Of a DNA stretch of 64,000 nucleotides, positions 9,998 to 22,143 are shown in pieces; positions within the stretch are counted from its first letter, which is position 1, and each line of letters begins with the position of its first letter. Location of the stretch: contig NW_021940919.1 in NCBI RefSeq assembly GCF_004337985.1, forward strand, positions 1,585,874 through 1,649,873. The letters run 5' to 3'. The position numbers and the translations under genes were made by a program. This DNA comes from Pyricularia pennisetigena. Taxonomy: Eukaryota > Ascomycota > Sordariomycetes > Magnaporthales > Pyriculariaceae. The notes under the pieces are model-generated. The model saw nothing but the letters and a program-made list of their open reading frames with translations. It was not told the DNA's origin and did not search any database.

Positions 9998-12140
9998 CGG
10001 GTATTCGGGTTTAACGGCGCTTTTATTTCGATTTATTAAAAAAAAATACCGTTCAAATGGACGCCGGAAAAAAACGTTATTTTTAAAATATTTAAATAAA
10101 TATTTCTATAAACGCTAATATTGGCCCAATAAAGCGACGAAACGGAAACGAAAATAAAAACGGATTATTCCGGCGCAATTATCGGGGGGGTATTGGTATA
10201 AAAAGGGAAAAACGGGTTATAAAAACCGGTAATATTCCATTCCGTTAAATTAACGACGGCCCAACGTAATTATATTATTTATGATAAAAAATTGCTCGTG
10301 GTCGTCCATTGTTTGCAAATATGGGAAGCGGAATTACGCAGTATCCATTTTTTTTACCATTTTTACGGATTATAAAACGTTCGAATATTTTATTAAACCG
10401 AGGGTAATGTCGGAACGGTAAATGCGGTGGGTTGAAATTTTATCCAAATTTAATTACGTTTTAAATTACCGACCAGGGAAAGACGCGATAATCCCCGACG
10501 CGTTATCGAGACGGGAGCAGGACGAAATTAACGAGGAAAGGAGAACGACAATATTATACCCAATATTTAATAAAACTATAATCGGTATTTTTTAAATATT
10601 ATTACAAAATATATTGCCGGCAGTCCCGGAAAAAATATTTATTTTCCAGCAATTTTATATAACAGGATTTTGGAACGAGGTAATGGAAAAAAACCCGGTA
10701 TCCGTTTATAAACGTAACGCGGTCCAACAGGATATAAAACGATTCCCACCCGAAACCGAAACGATAATATAAATAACGGATTATTTAATAAACGCCTCCG
10801 GTACGCTATTATATAAAAACCGTTTTTAATTACCCAATTAAGAACCTTCAATTACGGCAATTTTGTAACCAACCCACGAATTTTTAATAATTAATTATTG
10901 CGGTAAAGATAACATATTTACGATCCTGGCCCGAAATTATTAATGGGACGGGATAGCCGAATATATCCGACGATTTATACGCAATTGCGATATATACCGC
11001 AGGATAAAACCATTAAAACAACGCAAATAAAAATTATTATAACACTTACCAATACCGGATAAATTTTAAAAATAAATTTCCATCGATTTTATAACGGATT
11101 TCCCAGGTAATAATGCGGACGCGCCGCGTTATATAATAGTTATAATTAATGAATTTTCCAAATATCTCCAATTAAAAGCGATGGATTCGATAAAGGCCAA
11201 AATTGGCGCCGTAAAATTCGTTTCCACCTGGTGGCGGTTTAAAGGCTTTTTTAACGCGATTATATCGGACCGGGGGTCGGATTAGGTAAAAGGTTTTTGG
11301 TCGGAATTGTACCGACAAATAAAAGTTTTATAATTATTATCGACGTTTTACCACCCAAAAACGGACGGGGGTACGGAGCGGATTAATTAGGAAATGTAAT
11401 ATTATTTAAAAATTTTCGTAATATTTAACCAAACAAATTAACCCGAACATTTACCAGCCGTTTAATTAACGTTAAATAATAAAAATTCGTTAACTACGGG
11501 AATTAATTTTAATAAATTATTATTAGGATATAAAATAAACGCGGTCCCGGTAATATAAGTAAAAGGACGACCGGGTTCCACGCCCAAAAACCGCGTAAAT
11601 TTGTTTTTATAGCATTTTAAAAACGGTGTAAACGTAATTTACGCCGTTATAGTTTATATATAATAACGCCAAAAAAAACGCGAATAAAATACGGAAACCA
11701 ACGGACCGTTTTAAAATAAGGGATAAAATTTTTTTTAACCTACGGAACGTTAAAATTAACCGCCCGAATAAGAAGTTTAATTTCGTGGCGAATAAATATA
11801 CGGTCGTGGCGATTCCTATATAATTAACGGTTACGTTAAACGTCCCAAAAGGAGTTTACCCTATTTTTTACGTAAAATTAATCGAAAAGGCCGCGGACGA
11901 CCTATATCGTCCCAAATTCGTACCGATATTAAACCCGGCCCGTTATTAATTTTATCCGATTTGGATAACGAAACCGCGGAGGAATAGGTAATAAAGGAAA
12001 TCCTGGCCGCGAAAAACGTAATAGGAAAAAAACGGAAACGTAAAATTTTGGTAAAATGGAAAAGGTATAACGAACCCACGTAAGAGGATTTGGTAACGGT
12101 GGAAAATATACGGGTATTGGACGAATTCGAAACAAAATAA
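9998..12140 (+). pseudogene. Gypsy-1 pol remnant: RNase H, integrase, chromodomain
   Basis: Order matches Gypsy-2. An RNase H-like QRNYIIYDKKLL segment lies near 10262. An integrase HHCC-like region follows near 10860-11020, then a DDE core (ATNEFSKY-like frame near 11140-11300), and a chromodomain-like KRKILVKWKRYNEPT near 12030-12080. These would normally be cut from a polyprotein and carry out reverse transcription and integration. Stops are frequent, and the RT core with its catalytic motif is absent because of the LTR-B-associated deletion. Confidence 0.7.
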
Positions 12141-12599
12141 AGGCCGGCCCAAATAAATAATAACCTAATATTAAAACGACGTTAACAATTAAATATATAA
12201 CCGGATTACAGATTTATTATAATTAATTAAAAAATCGATAATTCCCCGGGAAAAAAGCGACGCGGTAAACCCAAAATTTATTATTAATTTAACCAAACGG
12301 ACGGTAAAAAAATACGCAAAATTAAACCTTTTACCGGGGCGAAAAATAATAAAAACAAACCGACGATTATATAAACCGCGCCTATCCCTGGGGCGGTGTG
12401 GCCATATCCCACCTACCCAATTTTTAAATTAAATTAACGTATATAATACGAGGCGATAATTTTACGCGGCGATAAAATATTAATTAAAAACCGAATTATA
12501 CGTTTCCGATTTATTATCTAGGTTTTTTTCCTTTTTATTTCCCTTTTTTATTTTAACGTCCTTTTTTTTTTATTTTATTATTTTCCGCGTCGTTTTTAA

Positions 12600-13740
12600 A
12601 AACCGGGAATTCCTATTATATAACGAATTGGTTAACCTCCCGCAATAAAGCGGTATAACGTCGTGCAACACCTTCGATTAAAAAAAATTTACGACGGGAT
12701 TTTCCAAAAAACGGGTTTTTGCCCATATTACGATTAAATATACGAAAACGCGACGAAATAGGAGCACGGGGGCGCGAAAAACTAAATATATGCCGAATCG
12801 GGGCACGAGTAAAACGAGGTACGACGGCGTAACGCGAAAAGGGAGTTTCGAAACGACGACGGGGCGTAGTAATAATAAAAGCGAAAAAACGTGGGGAATG
12901 CGCGGGGCGAAATTGGCGTATAAATATAACGGGGGAAAGGGTTAAAACGGTAGTTAAAGCAGCGAAAATATTATTATTTCGGCGCGCTTTTTGCAAATTT
13001 TCCTTATAACGCGACGTAATACGTTTTTAAAAAAATTTAAAAATTAATAACGTTATCGAAACAATTATATATTAAAGGAATTAAACGTACTTCCAAATAA
13101 ATTAAACCGGGTGCGAAAATTTATATTAATTAACGGTTACAATTACCGCCGCTACGAAAAAAGGTGTTAAATATAATAGCAAAAACAATGGTTTTGGTAA
13201 AAGTCGCCGCGGCCCCGGAATTGGCCATTTTATTTTATACATCCTGGTAAACGCGGACCCAATTAGTATACGCGGTAAAAAAATTTCGAAATAATACGGT
13301 ACTTTTACCAGGGATTTTTTTACTATCCACGACGGTGTTTTTAATTAAAGGTTGGACGATAAAACAATTATTATAAATCGTGGTTTTTAATTTTCGCAAA
13401 CGGCGGCAAAAATAAAAATTAAAAACGTAAACAGTTTCGCTGTAATAATAATACGATTTTTTAATATTATAATATCGCTAATAACGAATACCGTCGGGGG
13501 TAGGGCTATATTCCCAAACCCCATTGGTTTTGGACGCTTTTATATAAAAAACGCAAAAAATAAATACATTTTCCGGAACGGTATATTCGTCGTTATTTAA
13601 ATTATTTTGGAATTCCGCGATACCGATAACGCGACGAAAACGCTGCGAATATAAATTAGCGATATTACTCAATTGATATTTAATCGATACGATTTACAAA
13701 TGGGCGACCGTTATCGTTATGCGATAAAAATAATTAACCA
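12600..13740 (-). pseudogene. antisense ORF module of Gypsy-1, function unknown
   Basis: Between the chromodomain and the 3' LTR, the minus strand holds open segments that recur in Gypsy-2. The 5' segment (13478-13672) contains SQRFRRVIGIAEF and DEYTVPENVF. The 3' segment (12616-12996, 126 codons) is Arg/Phe/Pro-rich and ends ALLREVNQFV. I do not recognise the family. Extra antisense ORFs downstream of pol are known in some Gypsy lineages. Whether this one was ever coding is an inference from frame conservation in two copies. Confidence 0.4.
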
Positions 13741-14074
13741 CCACGGTGGGGAGGCCGGCCATTTTTACCACCGGTACTAATTTATCCAAACGCCATTTAT
13801 AACGCGATTAAAAAAGTAAAAGCCCGGGATATAATAACGGCGAATTAGTAACGATAAATAACGATACAAATAATAAATGGAAACGAATAGGAAGCGAGGA
13901 TGGACGAAATAAAAATAATATAAATAAAAAATAGGACGATAAAAAAAGGGAAAAAATCGATAAAATGGTAAAAAAGGGAGGAAACGGGGACGAAAAAGAA
14001 TCGAAATATAAAAAAAGTTTAAATAAAAGAAAAATTAGAAGGCAGAAAAAACCAGGACGATAACGCGGGAAAAA

Positions 14075-15896
14075 TTAGTCTCAGTGCTCAGACTAGACCC
14101 CCCTGCTTCGCAGTGGGGACCGAGCGCTCCATGTACCTTTCAGCCACATGGCTTTTCGACCAATTATATTGGCCGAAAAAATCGCGCTCGTTCTAGTCTG
14201 AGGACATTTTGTCGCATTTCGCCGTTTATAACGGTGTTATTAATAATATACCTAATATTGCGATATCGTTAATAATTATTTTATTAATATAAGGATAACT
14301 TGTGGTATTCTGCCGTTTATAGCGGGTATATACAAAATATTCCCATTATAATGGCAAAAGAAAATAGTGTACCTATAACATGCAATTGAATATTCGTATA
14401 AAACAATAAATAAAAATTATAAATATATATAGTAATTTGCGTTAGATTTATTGGATGTTGTTAATTACTTAAGTGCCGGCCGCGTCTTAATAACCACTGT
14501 ATACGAGAAGATATTAAAATATTGAGTAAAATTTGTACTTTTTCATTATATTTAATTTTTTTTGAATAATAGTATATAATATTAATTTTAATTTTTAGTT
14601 ACAGTACTGATAGCCCAGCAGACCTAATACTGCAAAATGCGTGCAATTGTCGATTGAAACAAAAGTTTTATTGATATTTGTATATTAATGAACATTTTGT
14701 TAAAAACCTGAATAATTTATGCAAATATTGGTACAATTAAAAGAAAATTTAACTCAGGCATTCTTTTATCAGTTTATTAAAGAGCCGTTTTGAACTTTCT
14801 TTTTATAAATTTTATTTAATTAAATAAAGCAATAAATATAAAAATAACGCATTTAGCATTTCTTTATATAAAAAAACAAAAAGGGCCGGTATTGTAAATC
14901 GGGTTTTACGTTGACGTTTGTTTATATACATTATCCACTTTTTCAAATTCTGGTTTTATTAATGTTAAAATTGGTAAAAATGTGAAAGCATCTCGATTGC
15001 AAAATATATATAAAATTGGATATACTTTACCTATCCGCATATTTCACGGCTTATATGATTAGATATATGTACAAGGATGTGATATTATATTAAATATTTA
15101 TATACCACCCCCACGTGCAAAAACCACGAAATTTGGCTGCAAAACAAAAATAATATAAAATTGATTAAATAAAGCAAAACAATTTATAAAATACACATTT
15201 AGCATTTCCTTTTATAAAACAGTTTTTAAAGCCGATATTATAAGTGAGACGGGATTTGGACGTTTGTTTATTCACGTAATCGAATCTCTGAAGTTTTGGT
15301 TTTATTATCGTTAAAATTAGTAACAATATAAACGAGTTTCGATTGTAAATTATATATAAAAAAATATATACTTTGCCTATCCGCTTATTTAACTGCTTAT
15401 CTAATCTGGTATATGCACCAGAATTTAGTATAACAATATATAAATATATACGACCCTCCACTTGCAAAAATTATAAAATTTGGTTAAAAATTAAAAATAA
15501 TATCAAAAAAAATCGAAAATCGAAAAAAAAATCGAAAAAACAGTACCGCCATGAACGGATTAAGGGCAGGTGGTATCGAATTCGGCCATTTTAACAAATA
15601 AAAGAATAAATCGAATTGCTGCTAATAGCGGTATTAAACGCTATTTTCAACGATATTTTATTTTTTCAATATTATATATGGTTGTGGAATAATAAAGGAG
15701 TTTCGGTCAAAAAAAGGCCAAAAATACCGCCATGAACGGCGAAAATCGACAAGTTGTCCTCAGACCTGAACCAAAACGTTCTTTGGATGGACCCACAGGT
15801 ACATTGCAAAACCGCAATTGAGCCACGAAGTGGAGCGAAGCGAACGAAGTGGATCAATTGTGGAGCTTTGGGCTTCAGGGATGAGCCCTGAGACTA
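14075..15896 (-). mobile_element. MX element inside Gypsy-1, 9-bp target duplication
   Basis: 1822 bp, TAGTCTCAGTGC to CCCTGAGACTA, flanked by GGGAAAAAT at 14066-14074 and 15897-15905. The empty site is visible in Gypsy-2 near 57537 (CGGGAAAAATGCG). It contains two internal modules and no transposase. The duplication copies an already RIP-altered Gypsy sequence, so this insertion is younger than the host's decay. Confidence 0.9.
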
Positions 15897-15959
15897 GGGA
15901 AAAATACGAAAGGTAAAAACCGCAATTACCACGGGAAATAAATTATACCAATAAATAAA

Positions 15960-16560
15960 CAAATTTATACCGTTTAAAGTAAAAGGAAAATAAACCGCGA
16001 TAACCACCCGCAAATAATAGGTACGATAAAAAAACCACGATATCATTATAACCAAAAGCAGGAGGGTAAAACCCGACCACGGCCTTATATCGTTTAAGGT
16101 AAAAGGAAGGTGAACCGCGATAACCACCCGTAAACGGCAAATACGATAAAAAAACCGCGATATTATTATAACCAAAGGCAGGAAAGTAAAACCCGACCAC
16201 GGCCCTACACCGCCCAAAATAAAAGGAAAATAAACCGCGACAATTACCTGCAAACGGTAGGTACGATAAAAAAACCGCGATACCGCCGCAACCAAAATTA
16301 GGAAGGTAAAACCCGATTACGGTTTTATACCGCCCAAAATGAAAGGAAAGTAAACCGCGATAACTACCCGCAAACGGCAAATACGACAAAAAAACCACGA
16401 TATAATCGCAGCCAAAAACGGGAAAACAAAATTCGGCCACAGATTTATATTATTTAAAATTAGGAAAAGGCGAACCACGATAACCGCCCGTAAACGGAAC
16501 GGGGGATAAAAAGCCCGCGACATAACCGCGGCCGAAAATAGGCGGGCAAAATCGACCACG
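15960..16560. repeat. five 120-bp tandem repeats (40-codon minus-strand frame)
   Basis: The block CCGCGATAACCACCCG recurs with exact 120-bp spacing near 15995, 16115, 16235, 16355 and 16475 (last unit diverged). Because 120 is 3x40, a minus-strand frame stays open across units, with repeated FFYR-YRLRVVIAVYFPF-type segments. Gypsy-2 has three units at the same place. Confidence 0.85.
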
Positions 16561-16678
16561 GGTTTACACCGCCCAAAATAATGGACGGGTAAATTATAAT
16601 AGGGTACGCGCCCGTTGGATTGCCCCTATACCTCCAAATGGGGATTATACCCAATAAAAAACGGGCGAATACGGGTTA

Positions 16679-16866
16679 TATTATATATTCGTACCTAAGG
16701 TACGTATTACGTAATAAAATATAAAAGCGGGTCAGGGATAATATATAAAGGGAAAGATATTACCACGACCCGGACATACACTTTTTCCTCCCTTCTCCAC
16801 CAGCGTTAGGAATAATACTAATAAGGATATTTAACGGTCCTAAGGCCGTTGGCTTACCCTATAACA
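16679..16866 (+). repeat. Gypsy-1 3' LTR
   Basis: 188 bp, ends TATTA...TAACA, colinear with 7518-7705. Confidence 0.9.
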
Positions 16867-17423
16867 ATTTTCAATTAATATTATTCACAATTATTTAAAA
16901 AAAAATTAAATATAATGAAAAATTACAAATTTTATTAAATATTTAAATATTTTTCCTAATATACTGGTTTCGAAAACGCGGTTGTTATAAAGAAATGACT
17001 AAATTCCAATTAATGCAACGCAGGTTTTTTAATATTCTTATAATTTCTATTTGTTTTTTATTCAAATATTTAATTGTATATTATAATTGTACCATTTGTT
17101 TTGCTATTATAATGCGAGTATATTGTATATACCCGCTTTAAACGGTGAAATGCGACAAATTAACCTTATATTAATAAAATAATTATTAGCGATATTGCAA
17201 TATTAAATATATTATTGATAATACCGCTATAACCGGCAAAACGCGACAATTATCGTTAATAATACCGCCATAAACGGCGAAATGCGATAAAATATCCTCA
17301 AACTAAAAGGAACGCGATTTTTTCGGCCAATGCAATTGGCCGAAAAACTATATGGTTACAAGGTATATGGAGCGTTCGGTCCCTATTGCGAAATAGGGGG
17401 GTTTAGTTTAAATACCGAAATTA
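16867..17423 (+). mobile_element. MX fragment split by Gypsy-1 (right part)
   Basis: Carries the MX right-hand end, heavily mutated: CGATTTTTTCGGCCAATG, then a run equivalent to CCCCCCTGCTTCGC, and terminal CCGAAATTA in place of CTGAGACTA. Confidence 0.75.
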
Positions 17424-17609
17424 TTCATAAAAGCCCTGCGACCGCACGTTAAAAAGAATCGGTTGCAGTTTTCATACGCGTAACCAATTAAATAGCGGTA
17501 TAATTAACAACGATATATAAATATTTATTTTTATTTATAATAATAATTATATATAATTCAAAATTGCAAATTGTATTTAATATTTCAATATTAAATTAAT
17601 AAAAGCAGT
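17424..17609. repeat. degraded copy of the small structured insertion element plus AT-rich filler
   Basis: CCCTGCGACCGCACGTTAAA to AGCGGTATAATTAAC matches the 99-bp insertion at 30172-30270 in Copia-1. The rest is featureless AT-rich DNA. Confidence 0.5.
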
Positions 17610-19104
17610 TATTGATAATATGGGTTATTAATAAGGGTTTGCGTATTTGCCTTGGTGCGGCGTAGTACTAATTGTGCTGTAAAAACCTGTAATTACATGG
17701 TTTAAATGCATTAAATTATCCATTAAATTTTGGGATTAATAAATTCGATTTATTAGTGGGGGAAATTTTGCTTTATCTCCCTTATATATTATTTAATATT
17801 GAAATGTGGGTCCGCACCCCGCAAAACGCTCCGGTACCGCACACGATTTTCCAAAAAATTATTTTATATACGCTGTTAAAAAAACAACCTTATTTTTATA
17901 CAAATTATTTTTGGGTTCGCATTTATTTATAAATTTGGTGAAAGTTTTCACCCGATATAAAATAGCTGATTTATAAATGCAAGGCGGGTGTTAAACCCGG
18001 TATAGGGTGAACTTTATTCGTTAACATTTTAAATCGCAATCCCTGCAATATATAAAATATAATTTATAATCCGATAACCCCGACAACCCTATTGCGCCAT
18101 TATGTATTATAATTTATATACAAATAAAAATGTACCTATTATATGCTGAATAACGAGTAAAAATAACACCGTTTATTTTAGCTATTATTTATATAAAATC
18201 GGAAAAATATATAAAAAATAAAACTTTAAAAAAAAATCCCCTTTATATCCCAACCCAATTCGGACTCCCGATATAAACACCTTGGATAATTAAACCCTTT
18301 ATACCGATTTGTAACCCCCGAAATAGACGAACCCCCGAATTGGAAAAACCCTCAAAATTATAATAATCCCCGGATTCGAACCCCCGATTTATATAATATT
18401 AACCCACGGAATTAATTATAAAACCAAATAGTTAATTTGGCTGTTAATTGGTAATAATTTAAATTAGGCATGTTACACAAAATATTCTGCATGCGTAAAT
18501 CTCCCAAAATACGAGCTTTTTAAATGTTCTTTTAATTTTGGGTATAAGGTCGGTATAAATTGCTTATTAATTAATTTTTATAAAGTAAGTTCGGGTAATA
18601 CGGTCAGTATTAAATCAATAAAAATCCAATATTTGCAAATAAAAAAATTGTAATGCGTTATAATTAATTAACGAATTAATACAATACCCTAAAATTCAAT
18701 AAGTAAAAACTAAGTTTTTAAAAGTTTACACCTTATATAAATTAAAAAAACCTTGTAAATTGGAAACGTTAGTGGTTTTATTTGGTTATTAGCGGGCATT
18801 TGTTTGGATTCCATGTATTTTAAAATTACTAATCTCTTATGATTAACTCCCGTATATAATGAAATTTTAATAGCGTATATTTAATACTTTCATAATGCGT
18901 AAAATTATATACGTTAGCTATAAACTTTTTATTATTTTCAAATGATAAAATAAAACCTTTTACAAATAATTTGACTTTTATAAATAAGTTTTTGAACCAT
19001 TATACCTAATATAAAATTTGCGTTGAAACATTGGTTTCGGCTTTTAAGGTGTTCAAAACTATCATATTAATTTTTTTTATTTCCACGTTATAAAACACCC
19101 AAAC
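17610..19104 (-). mobile_element. Copia-3, 3' fragment on the minus strand
   Basis: 3' LTR at 17610-18168 (559 bp), then the pre-LTR region with a box-B-like motif at 18371-18382, then an RNase H remnant up to 19104. The RNase H part aligns with 36370-36590 of Copia-1. It is truncated by LTR-B at 19105; the rest of the element is not found beyond it. Confidence 0.8.
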
Positions 19105-19765
19105 TGTAGGGAGGGTACGAAATAGAATAAGCTTAATTTTGAACGCGGGAAACGGGGATTACGTATAAGGTTAATGGAACGTTAAAATGGCAAATAACCG
19201 CTTGCCAGCGGGTAATAGAGATAATAAATTGTTATCGCACAATTAATTCGTCAAATCGTTGAATCGATAAAGGTTATAAAGGTGGTAATTCTAAAGCTAA
19301 ATTGTGAATTACGTGTTCGAATCCGTAGGTGCAGATCTTAGATCCGGATGTCCGGAATGCGGGGTCACGTCACATGATTTGGCCTTATTCATGTGACTGG
19401 CCTGCCGACCTATTGAGCCTAACGGCCCATTAAGTCTAACAGCCTATTGTGCTTATGTATGCACAAAAAATCTGTGACCATAACGGGATCCGAACCCACG
19501 CACTTTAACAACGTTTATATGATATAGATCACGGTACGTGCATTATACCACTAAGTTAAATTATATATGACGTATTTGTTTTGTTGATGAAACTATGAAC
19601 AAAGACGTAATATATAAAACTTTGTTTGTATAAACGCGTATACGTTTTATTTGTTATTTATTTATATATTCGATGCAGGGTGACTAATAAAATTAGCCTG
19701 TGCTAGCCGTTATAAGATAATGCAGGTTAGCTAATAAAATTAGCCCTGCGCTAGCCATGTTTACA
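19105..19765 (-). mobile_element. solo LTR-B at the Copia-3/Gypsy-3 boundary
   Basis: 661 bp, reversed, TGTAGGGAGGGTACGA to GCCATGTTTACA. Flanks (CAAAC, TTTAG) do not match and belong to two different elements, so this copy probably marks a recombination point. Confidence 0.8.
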
Positions 19766-20590
19766 TTTAGTGGAATTTTCGTATTTCGTTTATTTTTTTA
19801 TCGGTTCGCAGCCCTGTAATCGTGATATTTGGTTTTCCATATTCCGTATGATTAAATCCGCAATTGGTATAAAACGGGGTTGTGTTCATATTTTTATTTT
19901 TTAAACTGTTATACGCCAATTGCGCTATAGGTAATAATCGTACCCAATTATCCTCTTCATGGTTTACATAATATTTTAAATATTATTTTAATATTTGGTT
20001 CGTTTGTTTTATTCATCCGTCCGTCTTAGGTGGATTGCTGTAAATAATTTGTAGTCGGTTCCTAACTATTCGATCAAAAATTTCCCAAATTTGAATATTA
20101 AAACGTTACTTTTATCCGTAATTATATTTTCTGGAAATCCGTAATTGTTAACAATTATTTGTAGGAATATGTAAACAATATTTTCGGCGTTACTACTTTT
20201 TTTATAAAACAAAAAATAGGTGTTTTCAAGAAGCTTATCCATTATAATTAATATACTATCGTATTTGGTTTTAGTAAATAAATCTTTGGAAAATGGTAAT
20301 TCAACGTTAAAATCCATTATAACGGTTTACTATCCTTTATCAAAGTCTGGTAAAAGTTATAAAATCTTATAAAACTTATATTTTACGGATTTGTTTTTTG
20401 CGCAAAATTCGCAATATTTGAGAACTTTTCGTATTCTATATCATATTTTTTCAAAATTAAAATGTTATTTTAACCGTTTCCATGTTTTGGAAATTCTTTG
20501 GTGTCCGTGGGTTTTATTTTCGTGGATTTTCCGTATTTGTCCCAATATAGTTACCGTATTGGTCGTTACAAGACTTCCGTGAATTGGTAG
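19766..20590 (-). pseudogene. Gypsy-3 integrase remnant
   Basis: Minus-strand frame 20066-20317 carries a typical retroviral-type integrase core: KYDSILIIMDKL followed by VNNYGFPENIITDK, corresponding to the second-Asp region (the D of ITDK). Integrase would insert the element's cDNA into the chromosome. The upstream zinc-binding region near 20400-20590 is present but degraded (KTHGHQRISKTW). Stops separate the segments, and the C-terminal part is lost at 19766. Confidence 0.75.
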
Positions 20591-20599
20591 GAGGTTTCC

Positions 20600-22143
20600 A
20601 TTATTATTTATTGTAAAAGCTTTCCGTATTTCCTCAAATATTATGTTCTTAAATTTGGCTCTCGGTTAAAGGCGTCGGTTTTACCGTTTTCTGTTTTTTT
20701 CGATAAATAATACTAAAATGGAATTTTAATAGGAATTTTGCTTATTTAATTTGTCGTTTGTTTAACATTTTGCTAATAGTAAAATGGGTTAAGTTACTGT
20801 GGCCCGTGTAGATTAATATTTCGTATTTAGCTTCGGATAATTGTGGTTTCGATACTTCGATTGCCCTGATGATAGTTAGAAATTCTTTATCTTAAATTTG
20901 GTAATTGAATTTTGGTCCATATAATTTTTGTAAAAAAAGGCGCAGAAATGTATTCGTTTTCTTTTTGTTTCGATGGTTAAATTATTTTTTACTTGCATAA
21001 TCGAATACGTCGGTTTTGATTTCGAAAGGTTCTATTGGGTTTAGTATTTTGAAAATTGGTTTTTATATTAGTGCGATTTGTAATTGTTCGAAGGTTTATT
21101 ATATATACTCCATCCATTGGAATTTTAAATTTGTTTCAATTGTATTGGTTAATGGGGAGGCGATCGTGCCGTAACTTTTGATAAACTTCTATTAACAATT
21201 TATAAACCCGAGGAAAACCCGAAATTCTTTTACGTTTTACGGTTAGGGTTATTCTTTTATTGCTTCGACTTTCGATTTTTCCATCCTAATGTCTCCAGGG
21301 GCGATAATATATCTTAGGAAATTGTTTGCCTATTGTAAAAAATGCATTTTTCGGGTTTAATTGAAATCTTAACGTTTTGTAATTTTTGTAAAATTATGTA
21401 GACGTGTTTTGTATATTTTTGCACCGTTTTAAAAAAACAAGGATATCGCTCAGGTAGATAACGATAAAAATATCCAAATATTCCGTAAAAGCGTTGTGAA
21501 AAAAATTGCTTGGAAGGTTGCGGGGGCGTTTGTAAAACCGAAAGGTATTACTAAGTATTTATAATATCTTCGTTTAATGCGGAATACTGTTGTCCATTCC
21601 TCGCCTTCCTTTATACGAATTGAATTTTATGTTTTTTTGAAATTTAATATCGTGAACTATTAGATGTAATAAAATATGTTTCGACATTTTCCTATTAATG
21701 GGAGCGGGTAACAATTTTTTATTGTAATGTCGTTTAATTGGTAGTAATCCACGTATAATCGTAGTTTTATTCTGGTACGAAAAGGATTGGGTATCCTGCT
21801 GGTAATGTTAATAATTTAATACAGCTTTTTCTTAGGTTTTTTGCGAAATATTCGTTGAAAAGTTTCATTTATGTTGGAGTTAAGCCGTATTTTGTATGGA
21901 ATTTTGGTTGAGTTTTCTTTCTAATAGTATTTCGTAGATAAATGGGCTGTGCTCAGGTAATCTTATTTCGAATTTTTGGTTAAATAATCGTGTATAAATC
22001 TGGTATTTTTTGGGATTTTGCCCTTTTTGGTCTGTTTTTTCGTGGTTAGTATTATATAATTGGATCGGTTTTAACCTGTCAATAATCGTTTTTTTTCCAA
22101 TATTAGCTCTGGGGTTAATCGTTCTTTTCCATAAATACACCAT
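20600..22143 (-). pseudogene. Gypsy-3 reverse transcriptase and RNase H remnant
   Basis: The RT N-terminal part (21880-22143) has FEIRLPEHSPFIYE. PAGYPILFVPE follows near 21800. The catalytic box near 21435-21470 reads [11 protein letters not shown], so the first Asp of the usual Y-x-D-D is a Ser and the enzyme would be inactive even without the stops. RNase H sequence is recognisable only loosely. Confidence 0.7.

Larger units (their letters stand above)
7518..16866 (+). mobile_element. Gypsy-1, chromodomain Ty3/Gypsy retrotransposon, RIP-degraded
   Basis: Bounded by two 188-bp LTRs and colinear with Gypsy-2 (50732-58267). Two later insertions interrupt it: LTR-B at 9345-9997, which replaces about 950 bp of the protease/RT region, and MX at 14075-15896 with a perfect 9-bp duplication. 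Gag, RNase H, integrase and chromodomain remnants are present in order but carry many stops. Five 120-bp repeats precede the 3' LTR, against three in Gypsy-2. Confidence 0.9.

Noticed and set aside
15894..16654. Four overlapping minus-strand frames as separate membrane-protein genes.
   Set aside because: They are frames through the 120-bp tandem repeats of a retrotransposon. The hydrophobic look comes from repeated TTT/TAT codons.
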